DNA from: an uncultured Hellea sp.
Lineage (GTDB): Bacteria; Pseudomonadota; Alphaproteobacteria; Caulobacterales; Maricaulaceae
Direction of reading: 5' to 3'
NCBI GenBank assembly: GCA_937995665.1
Contig: CALKIX010000065.1
Location: forward strand, 1 to 40,206
Length of the DNA: 40,206 nucleotides
The notes under the pieces were generated by a model that did no database searches, was not told the origin of the DNA, and worked only from the letters and a program-made list of their open reading frames with translations. A program made the position numbers and the translations under genes. How positions within the stretch are numbered: position 1 is the stretch's first letter; every line of letters starts with the position of its first letter. Positions 9,239 to 17,145 of the stretch are shown in pieces.

Positions 9239-9442
9239 TTAAGCGCCCTTGGTCTTAATATATAGAGTGAACATGAGCAGGCATACGGCACAAGCTTGCC
9301 CGACAACGCGCCGGCGCATCCATAGATTTGAGCGCGCGCGCGCCTCATCCGTTTTTCCGCCCATATTCTTGGCTCCCATAACAAGCGTGAATAAAACAAA
9401 GCCAAAGGCAAGGGCTGTCGCGGCATAAAGAATATATATCAT
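9239..9442 (-). CDS. Twin-TM HIG1-like small membrane protein
   Basis: 67 aa; two TM helices flanking RSNLWMRRRVVGQACAV, resembling the bacterial HIG1 family. Confidence 0.72.
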   Translation of the reverse strand: MIYILYAATALAFGFVLFTLVMGAKNMGGKTDEARARSNLWMRRRVVGQACAVCLLMFTLYIKTKGA

Positions 9443-9631
9443 AATTTTGCGTCCTTAGAGCCGAACCATAGCGCAATACGAGGGGGGATTAAAGCTAATA
9501 GGGGGGATTGCGACAATAGCGCCGTAAAAAAGCGGTTCATCCACAACTTCTTCGCTTTGGGTGCTGGCGCGCTTGGTGGGAGAAACTATGTTGCCTCAGT
9601 ACTCTACCTCATGCCTTAAGAAGGACTTATT

Positions 9632-9895
9632 ATGTTGTCTGATTCCGATCGCGCTGACCAGCTAGGCCAAGCGACCCGCGAAAAGCTAAAGCAGTTTATT
9701 GCGCGTATTGAGCGCCTCGAAGCTGAGAAAGCGGAACTTGCCGCTGATATTCGCGAGGTTTATGGCGAGGTGAAAACTTTTGGGCTGGATACCAAAATCA
9801 TCCGCAAGGTTATATCCCTGCGCAAGCAAGAGCCGGGCGAGCGCGCCGAGCAAGAAGCCTTACTTGATATGTATATGGAGGTAGTTGAAGATTAA
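9632..9895 (+). CDS. gapR: GapR family DNA-binding protein (DUF2312)
   Basis: 87 aa; QLKQFIARIERLEAEKAELAADIREVYGEVKTFGLDTKIIRKVISLRKQ-type sequence is diagnostic. Confidence 0.93.
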   Translation: MLSDSDRADQLGQATREKLKQFIARIERLEAEKAELAADIREVYGEVKTFGLDTKIIRKVISLRKQEPGERAEQEALLDMYMEVVED

Positions 9896-9917
9896 GAGAA
9901 AAATATGTTCTCTTTTT
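9894..9917 (+). terminator. Rho-independent terminator after gapR
   Basis: AAGAGAA-aaatatg-TTCTCTT followed by TTT; overlaps the gapR stop. Confidence 0.6.
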
Positions 9918-9942
9918 GTTCCGTTCGTGCTACAGGCATGAC

Positions 9943-10530
9943 ATGTCCGATTCTTATGATAAACTCCAATGGCAGGCTGAGCAGCTTGCGCGAGATAATG
10001 CCCTCGAAAAACAGCGCGATAAAGAGCGCAAAACGCGCGAGCGCGCGGCGCGCAATGCTAAGCGTAAATTAGAGCGTCTGCGCAGAGCGTTGAGCGAAAA
10101 TGGCGAAATTACAGATTTTGAAGATGAATTTGGCGAGAGCGTTGTCGAGCGCCTTGATAAATTCGGCTCGGCTTTTAATGATTTGGAGAAGGGCCGTCCG
10201 GGTGATGCGCTTAGCTTTGCGCAAAAACGTGTCCTGGCCTCTATGAATAAAAAGGTCAAAGACCTTAAAAAGGCCCCTAAAGATGATGGAAGCGCTGATG
10301 AATATGAACGCACAGCCGATCGCTGGAAAAATAAACCGTCCTCGTCTTTTAAATCTAAAGGCGGCTTTAAATCCAAATCTAAGTCAAAGTTCACCCCCCG
10401 CGTGCGTCATCTCGAAGATGATATGATGGCGCCGTCGGCCCCGCCAAAATTATTTGAGGCCTTGCCTGATATACCTAATTATACGCCGCCTCCCAAAAAG
10501 CCTTTTCTGCGTATTGTCAGTTCTGACTAG
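9943..10530 (+). CDS. Hypothetical charged coiled-coil protein
   Basis: About 195 aa from MSDSYDKLQWQAEQLARDNALEKQRDKERKTRERAARNAKRKLERLRR; a coding-like frame with no recognised family. Confidence 0.6.
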   Translation: MSDSYDKLQWQAEQLARDNALEKQRDKERKTRERAARNAKRKLERLRRALSENGEITDFEDEFGESVVERLDKFGSAFNDLEKGRPGDALSFAQKRVLASMNKKVKDLKKAPKDDGSADEYERTADRWKNKPSSSFKSKGGFKSKSKSKFTPRVRHLEDDMMAPSAPPKLFEALPDIPNYTPPPKKPFLRIVSSD

Positions 10531-10544
10531 GTGAAGGCCGAGGG

Positions 10545-11153
10545 TTAAAAGCGCATATTGAGCCGGAGTTTTACACCAGTTTCGTCAGGCAAGTTCTGTG
10601 ACGTCAAAGCACTCATAGACCTCGCGTGGCATTTCTCTTTGTAGACATATTCAACACCGAGGCTGGCGGCGTCAGTAATTTGGCGCTCCATGCCAAGGCT
10701 TTTGATAGATTTAGAACTTGCGGCGCAGGGGTGCTTTTTGCGCTGGATAGGCACATCTTCTGCAATATTGACAAGTTTGTCTGTGAACTCAATATGTTTA
10801 TAGTCTATGGGCTTATCGAGTTTTATCAAAGCCTCTGTTTCCTCAATAGCGGGGCTAAGGTCTATGGAAGGAATATCCTTAAGGGGCCTAGGCGCGGCCA
10901 CGAAGTGCGGCTGCGCAGGCTCTGAACGAGGTATTGGGGCCCTTTGGTAAAGATTGCCAAATGCGTGCAGAGAAAGTCGGCCCAAACGCCCCGCTTGATA
11001 ATAAGTCACTCTTTCAGGCTTTAGCTTTGGCGCAGGTGCCAGGCCCAAATTCACGGCATATGTAGCATCATTGAGGCCATCATAATTGCGCAGCGCATAT
11101 CCACTCGTCAAAACGAGCATAAGGGCCAGCGCGGCGACATTAAGATGTTTCAT
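10545..11153 (-). CDS. Hypothetical exported protein
   Basis: 202 aa; N-terminal signal-like MKHLNVAALALMLVLTSGYA; C-terminus ends in an amphipathic strand LPDETGVKLRLNMRF. Confidence 0.6.
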   Translation of the reverse strand: MKHLNVAALALMLVLTSGYALRNYDGLNDATYAVNLGLAPAPKLKPERVTYYQAGRLGRLSLHAFGNLYQRAPIPRSEPAQPHFVAAPRPLKDIPSIDLSPAIEETEALIKLDKPIDYKHIEFTDKLVNIAEDVPIQRKKHPCAASSKSIKSLGMERQITDAASLGVEYVYKEKCHARSMSALTSQNLPDETGVKLRLNMRF

Positions 11154-11167
11154 AATGCCGCCAGTTT

Positions 11168-12613
11168 TTAGGCAGATTTGACGCTATCTACGTCAAGCTC
11201 ATGCTCACGGACTTTGCGGTAAAGCGTTGAGCGGCCAATACCAAGCCGGCGGGCGACCTCGCTCATATGCCCTGAGTAGTTCTCAATGGCAAATTGAATA
11301 AGATCACGCTCAATATCTTCTAAGCTACGAAGATGTCCTTCGCGGTCAAGGAAGGTGACGGCCTCATCTGTGGCTGCGCTCGCATCTACCAGCGCGTTAA
11401 GCGGGTTTTCCATTTGGTTCGGCATTGCTGGGGCAAGGCCTGAGATTTGCGGAAAGTCATGCGGGGCAAGCTCATGCCCATCAGAAAGGATCATAGCGCG
11501 GAAAATCGTGTTCTCTAGCTGGCGCACATTACCTTTCCACTCAAAGGCTTTAAGCAGCTCAATCGTTTCGGGTTTCGCGCCTATAACATTCATCTGTTCC
11601 TGCGCGTTAAAACGCTTGATGAAATGATCTAAAAGGGCAGGGATGTCTTCGCGGCGTTCACGCAGCGGCGGAACAGCAATAGGGAAAACATTGAGGCGAT
11701 AATAAAGGTCTTCTCGGAATGTTCCAGCCTTTACAGCCTCGGCGAGGTCACGGTTGGTGGCGGAGACAATGCGTACATCGACAGGCACGGTGCGTTTTGA
11801 TCCGATGGGGTCAACTTCACCTTCTTGCAGAACCCGTAAAAGCTTGACCTGCATTTCAAGGGGAAGCTCACCGACTTCGTCCAGAAAAAGTGTGCCTGTA
11901 TGGGCTTCTTGGAATTTTCCAAGATGTTTTGCATTCGCGCCTGTAAAGGAGCCTTTTTCATGGCCAAAGAGTATGCTCTCAACAAGGTTCTCAGCAATGG
12001 CGCCGCAATTGACCGTAATGAACGGCTTGTCAGAACGCTCCGAGGCGCCTTGGATGGCGCGCGCAATAACTTCTTTACCCACGCCGCTCTCGCCCGTGAT
12101 GAGAATCGGAATATTGGCCTTGGCCCCGCGTTCACCCATCGCCACAACAGGGCGCATAGAGCCGGCATTGCCAATAAGATCTTTAAAGGTCAGCCCGCCA
12201 TTGGTCGTTTTCTTAAGGCGCTTAACTTCGCCAACAAGGGTGTTCACTTCGAGGGCATTGCGAATAGAGACAATGATGCGTTCAGGGGAGGCGGGTTTAA
12301 CCACGAAATCTCGCGCGCCCATCTGCATTGCTTTGACTACAGTATCAATCGAGCCCTTACCCGTAAGAACAATAACAGGAAGGTCAGGCCTCTTTGCCTT
12401 GAGTTCTTCCAGGGTTTCCATGCCGCCGCGGCCAGGCATAACAAGGTCAAGCATCATGACATGGATATTGGCCCCATCAGGGCTCAGGGCCATATCAAGG
12501 GCTGTATCGCCATTATCGGCTTGCAGAGTTGAAAATCCGCTCTTTTCGATGACAGCCTGTAATAGCCGGCGCTGAGTCGGGTCATCATCAACGATAAGAA
12601 CTGTTTTGCCCAT
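11168..12613 (-). CDS. Sigma-54-dependent response regulator (NtrC family)
   Basis: Receiver (VDDDPTQRRLL...LDLVMPGRGGM...KPAS), AAA+ (GESGVGKEV, GSFTGA, LFLDEVGELP, NVRQLENTIFR), Fis-type HTH (MSEVARRLGIGRSTLYRKVRE). RBS AGGTGG favours ATG at 12613; the ORF extends to 12622. Confidence 0.93.
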   Translation of the reverse strand: MGKTVLIVDDDPTQRRLLQAVIEKSGFSTLQADNGDTALDMALSPDGANIHVMMLDLVMPGRGGMETLEELKAKRPDLPVIVLTGKGSIDTVVKAMQMGARDFVVKPASPERIIVSIRNALEVNTLVGEVKRLKKTTNGGLTFKDLIGNAGSMRPVVAMGERGAKANIPILITGESGVGKEVIARAIQGASERSDKPFITVNCGAIAENLVESILFGHEKGSFTGANAKHLGKFQEAHTGTLFLDEVGELPLEMQVKLLRVLQEGEVDPIGSKRTVPVDVRIVSATNRDLAEAVKAGTFREDLYYRLNVFPIAVPPLRERREDIPALLDHFIKRFNAQEQMNVIGAKPETIELLKAFEWKGNVRQLENTIFRAMILSDGHELAPHDFPQISGLAPAMPNQMENPLNALVDASAATDEAVTFLDREGHLRSLEDIERDLIQFAIENYSGHMSEVARRLGIGRSTLYRKVREHELDVDSVKSA

Positions 12614-12626
12614 AATATCCACCTAT

Positions 12627-12640
12627 ACCAACCGGTTGGT
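12627..12640. promoter_or_regulatory. Perfect 14-bp palindrome ACCAACCGGTTGGT, candidate operator
   Basis: Lies immediately 5' of the RBS of the sigma-54 regulator gene. Confidence 0.5.
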
Positions 12641-12857
12641 CCCGGCCCTATGCGTTGCAATATGGGACAAAAAGGTGAAAAGCGGGTTAGGGAACAGGGT
12701 TAAAATAATGTGAGTCTGGTAAAATTGCCTGCTATCACCTGTGAGTATAACTAGCTATTTTTGTTACCGCCAGAGCCTCTAGCCTATTGAACCGCGCTGC
12801 CGTGCATGATAATGACCGACGATATTTTGAGCTGAATTGTCAATGATAGGAAGAAAA

Positions 12858-13160
12858 ATGGGATCAGAGTCTTCAAACTACGTTCGCGGTAACATGGACG
12901 TTGAAGAGCATAAGCACACCTTTGGGGGCTTTATGGGCCTTACGAAATATGGTGGTGCCGCTGTTGCCTTGACCGTACTATACCCTACGCTCGTCTTTGG
13001 CACGCCTCTGTCATGGTTGGCAGCGCTCATTACAACATTGCTTGTGGGCATCGTGGTCGCTATCGGCCTTAAACTCAAAGGCGGCTGGTATGCTGGCATG
13101 ATAGCAATGGCTGTGCCTGTTGCAATTGCAAGCGCTATATTGGCGGCCCTAAATAATTAG
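12858..13160 (+). CDS. aa3-type cytochrome c oxidase subunit IV-like small membrane protein
   Basis: YVRGNMDVEEHKHTFGGFM matches the bacterial COX4_pro_2 motif; about three TM segments; RBS ATAGGAAG. The ORF extends to 12837. Confidence 0.72.
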   Translation: MGSESSNYVRGNMDVEEHKHTFGGFMGLTKYGGAAVALTVLYPTLVFGTPLSWLAALITTLLVGIVVAIGLKLKGGWYAGMIAMAVPVAIASAILAALNN

Positions 13161-13169
13161 GATAAATCC

Positions 13170-14300
13170 TTGAAAATTTCTGTACTAAATGATGCGGGCG
13201 GCGATGAAGCTCGCGTGAGTGCAACACCTGACTCTGTTAAGGGTTATGTTGCCTCTGGACATGCTGTTAGCGTTGTAAAAAACGCTGGAGCAGACGCTAA
13301 TTTTTCTGATGCGGATTATAAAGCTGTAGGGGCAAAAATTGTAGCCTCAAATACAGCTGCGGCTAAAACCGCAGATCTGGTGATGTCGATTACAGGCCAA
13401 GACGCGAAACTCGTGACTGGCATGAAAAAAGGCGCAGGCATTACAGGCCTGATGAACCCGACTGATAATCCAAAATATGCCCAAGCCTGTGCGAAAGCAG
13501 GCGTTACGGCCTATGCTTTAGAATACATCCCGCGCATTTCGCGGGCGCAAAGCATGGATGTGCTCTCTTCACAGTCTAACCTATCTGGTTACCGCGCGGT
13601 TGTTGAAGGCGCAGGCATTTATGGCCGCGCTATGCCAATGATGATGACAGCGGCGGGCACAGTCGCTCCAGCCAAATGCTTTATCATGGGTGTTGGCGTT
13701 GCAGGCTTGCAAGCGATTGCGACAGCACGGCGCCTTGGCGCTGTCACCACGGCGACAGATGTGCGTCCTGCCACTAAAGAACAAGTGGCATCACTTGGCG
13801 CGAAATTTATCGCGGTTGAAAATGAAGAGTTCAAAGCGGCTGAAACGGCTGGCGGTTATGCCAAGCAAATGAGCGCAGAATATCAAGCGCTTCAAGCTGA
13901 GCTGACAGCCACGCATATCGCCAAGCAAGACATTGTCATTACAACAGCACTTATTCCCGGACGCAAAGCGCCTATCTTGGTAACGAAGAAAATGCTGGAC
14001 ACGATGCGTCCAGGGTCTGTCTTGGTTGACCTTGCGGTTGAGCGCGGCGGTAATGTCGAAGGCGCCAAAGCAGGCGAGATTGTCACGACAAAGAACGGCG
14101 TGAGAATTGTTGGCCTACTTAACTGGCCGAGCCGTATGGCGTCTGATGCGTCTAATATGTTCGCGCGGAACCTTAAAAACTTCCTACCACTCGTAACGGC
14201 TGAAGACGGCTCTTATGCGCCGGATTGGGACGATGAAATTATCCAAGGATGCACGCTGACGAAAGACGGCGAAGTTGTCCATGAAAGATTGAAGGGCTAA
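13170..14300 (+). CDS. pntAA: NAD(P) transhydrogenase subunit alpha part 1
   Basis: 376 aa; VLNDAGGDEARVSATPDSVKGYVASGH, YALEYIPRISRAQSMDVLSSQSNLSGYRAVVEGA; TTG start after an AGGA RBS. Confidence 0.95.
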   Translation: MKISVLNDAGGDEARVSATPDSVKGYVASGHAVSVVKNAGADANFSDADYKAVGAKIVASNTAAAKTADLVMSITGQDAKLVTGMKKGAGITGLMNPTDNPKYAQACAKAGVTAYALEYIPRISRAQSMDVLSSQSNLSGYRAVVEGAGIYGRAMPMMMTAAGTVAPAKCFIMGVGVAGLQAIATARRLGAVTTATDVRPATKEQVASLGAKFIAVENEEFKAAETAGGYAKQMSAEYQALQAELTATHIAKQDIVITTALIPGRKAPILVTKKMLDTMRPGSVLVDLAVERGGNVEGAKAGEIVTTKNGVRIVGLLNWPSRMASDASNMFARNLKNFLPLVTAEDGSYAPDWDDEIIQGCTLTKDGEVVHERLKG

Positions 14301-14304
14301 GATC

Positions 14305-14634
14305 ATGACGATAGCACTTATTATGGCAGGCGGGGCCGCAGTGTCTCCAATTGTATTTCAACTAACGATTTTCGTTTTGGCGATTTTTGTTGGATATTAT
14401 GTGGTGTGGTCAGTGACCCCTGCGCTTCACACGCCTTTGATGGCTGTAACCAATGCGATTTCTTCTGTGATTATCGTAGGCGCAATTGTCGCCGTGGCCG
14501 CAGGCACACAGGGCGGCTCAGCGCTCTCCACATGGACGGGTGTATTGGCCGTAGCCCTTTGCGCCGTAAACATTTTTGGCGGCTTTCTGGTCACCCAGCG
14601 TATGCTTGCCATGTATAAAAAGAAGGCGAAGTAA
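14305..14634 (+). CDS. pntAB: NAD(P) transhydrogenase subunit alpha part 2 (membrane)
   Basis: FVGYYVVWSVTPALHTPLMAVTNAISSVIIVGA and FGGFLVTQRMLAMYKKK are diagnostic. Confidence 0.95.
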   Translation: MTIALIMAGGAAVSPIVFQLTIFVLAIFVGYYVVWSVTPALHTPLMAVTNAISSVIIVGAIVAVAAGTQGGSALSTWTGVLAVALCAVNIFGGFLVTQRMLAMYKKKAK

Positions 14635-14636
14635 TC

Positions 14637-16046
14637 ATGCCTCAATTATCTGCTAATTTTGCAGCTGTTCTCTACACAGTTTCAGCTGTTCTCTTTATCT
14701 TGGCCCTACGCGGGCTTTCATCGCCAGAAACCTCGCGCCGCGGGAATGTTTTTGGTATGGTCGGTATCGCCATTGCGATAGTTACCACTGTTCTTGTGGC
14801 TGGTCTTGGCGGCCAAGGCCTTCTCCTTGCTGGCGGCGGTCTTGCTGTTGGCGGTGTTTTTGGCGCGCTTATCGCTAAGAAAATCCCAATGACAGATATG
14901 CCTCAGCTTGTGGCTGCTTTTCACTCACTCGTGGGTCTTGCGGCGGTGCTCGTGGCTGTTGCGGCCTTCTTTAGCCCTGAAAGCTTCGGTATTGGCAAAG
15001 TTGGAAGCATTAAAGCGGCGAGCTTGCTCGAACTTGCGCTCGGCGCAGCGATTGGCGCGATTACATTCTCTGGTTCTGTTATTGCCTTTGCGAAGCTAAA
15101 CGGCAATATGTCAGGTGCGCCTATCATGCTGCCGGCTCGTCACTTCATTAACATGGCGCTGGCCATCGCCATCGGCGTTGTCATCTTCTTGATGATGCAG
15201 TCAGGCGGCGCGGATACGCATCTTATGTGGGTCTTGTTGGCGCTAACATTTGTTATCGGCTTCTTGCTTATCATCCCGATTGGCGGCGCGGATATGCCCG
15301 TTGTTGTGTCTATGCTGAACTCATATTCAGGTTGGGCAGCGGCAGCGTTGGGCTTCACGCTTGGTAATCTTGCCCTTATCGTGACAGGGGCCTTGGTGGG
15401 CTCATCAGGCGCTATCCTGTCTTACATCATGTGTAAGGCGATGAACCGTAGCTTTATCTCTGTTATCCTTGGCGGCTTTGGCGCTGACGGCGCAGCGGCA
15501 GCTGCGGGAGATAAAGAGCAGCGTCCTGTTAAGCGCGGCTCTGCTGAAGATGCAGCCTTCATCATGAAGAATGCGTCTAAAGTCATCATCGTTCCGGGTT
15601 ACGGTCTTGCCGTGGCGCAGGCGCAGCACGCTGTGCGCGAAATGGCTGATAAGCTTAAAGAAGAAGGCGTAGAAGTTGTCTACGCTATCCATCCCGTTGC
15701 GGGCCGGATGCCGGGCCATATGAACGTGCTCTTGGCTGAAGCTAACGTGCCTTATGATGAGGTCTTTGAACTTGAAGATATTAACTCCGAGTTTGCGAAT
15801 GCAGATGTGGCCTTTGTGATTGGTGCGAATGACGTGACCAACCCAGCGGCGAAAACAGATCCGCAAAGCCCGATTGCTGGTATGCCAATTCTAGATGTTG
15901 ATAAAGCGGCCACAGTGCTCTTTGTTAAGCGCTCACTCTCTCCGGGTTATGCGGGGATTGACAATGATCTCTTCTATGAGGACCGCACGATGATGCTCCT
16001 CTCAGACGCCAAGAAATTGGTCGAAGAGGTTATTAAATCACTCTAA
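14637..16046 (+). CDS. pntB: NAD(P) transhydrogenase subunit beta
   Basis: 469 aa; ADMPVVVSMLNSYSGWAAAALGF, VIIVPGYGLAVAQAQHAVREM, KRSLSPGYAGIDNDLF. Confidence 0.96.
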   Translation: MPQLSANFAAVLYTVSAVLFILALRGLSSPETSRRGNVFGMVGIAIAIVTTVLVAGLGGQGLLLAGGGLAVGGVFGALIAKKIPMTDMPQLVAAFHSLVGLAAVLVAVAAFFSPESFGIGKVGSIKAASLLELALGAAIGAITFSGSVIAFAKLNGNMSGAPIMLPARHFINMALAIAIGVVIFLMMQSGGADTHLMWVLLALTFVIGFLLIIPIGGADMPVVVSMLNSYSGWAAAALGFTLGNLALIVTGALVGSSGAILSYIMCKAMNRSFISVILGGFGADGAAAAAGDKEQRPVKRGSAEDAAFIMKNASKVIIVPGYGLAVAQAQHAVREMADKLKEEGVEVVYAIHPVAGRMPGHMNVLLAEANVPYDEVFELEDINSEFANADVAFVIGANDVTNPAAKTDPQSPIAGMPILDVDKAATVLFVKRSLSPGYAGIDNDLFYEDRTMMLLSDAKKLVEEVIKSL

Positions 16047-16052
16047 TATTAT

Positions 16053-16078
16053 AGGGCTGGAACGAAAGTTTCAGCCCT
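16053..16078 (+). terminator. Rho-independent terminator after pntB
   Basis: AGGGCTG-g-AACgaaaGTT-t-CAGCCCT followed by TTTTTATTT. Confidence 0.75.
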
Positions 16079-16257
16079 TTTTATTTACGGCTATCTTGTA
16101 GATATATCTGCGCTTTGCTTTCCCTTTCTCAAAAATTTACCATCTGTAAACTATAGTTCTTTGACGTTCTTTTAACTTGTCGTGATAAATGATGTATATA
16201 TAGGGAAGCATAAATATGGCCGTGGGATATATTTTATCACCACCCAAATTGGGGACA

Positions 16258-17130
16258 ATGGTTAAAACAATCAGCATAGCCATGCTGTCTGCAAGCGCTA
16301 TTGTGCCGTCAACTGTTTCGGCGAGCATTATCGATAAACCCTACTTCAAAGCGAGCTCTATTGTGATCGTTTTTGGGGCTGATGATTTTGAAGAAAATGG
16401 CGGTGTTGCCCCTGTGGTCTATGATTTTTACCTGCTTGATGATGCGACGCCCGATACCGAAGCGCTTGACCTTATTGGCGTGGATGGGCGCACAATTAAC
16501 TACATTACGCAGCAGTATAATCCAATCCAAAGCGGCACGGCCTCAGGGTGGGAATTTCAAGTTAATGACCCGGTATCAGGCGGCGTTTTTAATAGCACCG
16601 CGCCGCACCAAACACTTGATGCTGATGATTCATATACCGCCTTTGGTTTGGATAATGATACGGATATAGATCTATTGGGTGGTGGACAGCGGGCGTCCCG
16701 CTTTTTTGTTGCTTCCAACACAGCTTTTGATATTTACGCTCATGCAACGAACCTCGTTGCATCAGGTGACTTCTCTACGCTGGACTATACCAATATCCGC
16801 TACCGCCTGCGCTATCAGGTTAACGGCGGCGGGGGCGTAAACCGCTGGGGGAATAGTGCGCAGGATCCTGCTATAGGCGGATTAGGCGTCATTCTTGGTC
16901 AACAGCCTGGGCCATTGTTTACGCTTGATGACATTTCTGCGGGCCCGACAAAGGTCTTTGATGGCGGTCAGCGGACTGCGGCCTCAGACGGATCTATTAT
17001 GTCTCATGCCGTAAGTTTCCAGTCTCGCTATAATCTGCGCGGTGCGGCTTTTGGCAGCAATGGCTATGACTTCTCATTGGGGACTGGTTCTATCAGCGCA
17101 GATATCGTTTACACAATTTATACGCCTTAG
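16258..17130 (+). CDS. Hypothetical exported beta-rich protein
   Basis: Start MVKTISIAMLSASAIVPSTVSA (signal peptide) followed by Gly/Asp/Thr-rich, strand-like sequence ending SISADIVYTIYTP. No family recognised with confidence. Confidence 0.65.
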   Translation: MVKTISIAMLSASAIVPSTVSASIIDKPYFKASSIVIVFGADDFEENGGVAPVVYDFYLLDDATPDTEALDLIGVDGRTINYITQQYNPIQSGTASGWEFQVNDPVSGGVFNSTAPHQTLDADDSYTAFGLDNDTDIDLLGGGQRASRFFVASNTAFDIYAHATNLVASGDFSTLDYTNIRYRLRYQVNGGGGVNRWGNSAQDPAIGGLGVILGQQPGPLFTLDDISAGPTKVFDGGQRTAASDGSIMSHAVSFQSRYNLRGAAFGSNGYDFSLGTGSISADIVYTIYTP

Positions 17131-17145
17131 CCGCGCGTTAACGCG

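Noticed and set aside
11754-12575. 273-aa and 210-aa forward ORFs opposite the sigma-54 regulator
   Set aside because: Antisense shadows of a strongly conserved AAA+ regulator; Ser/Arg/Pro-rich low-information translation.
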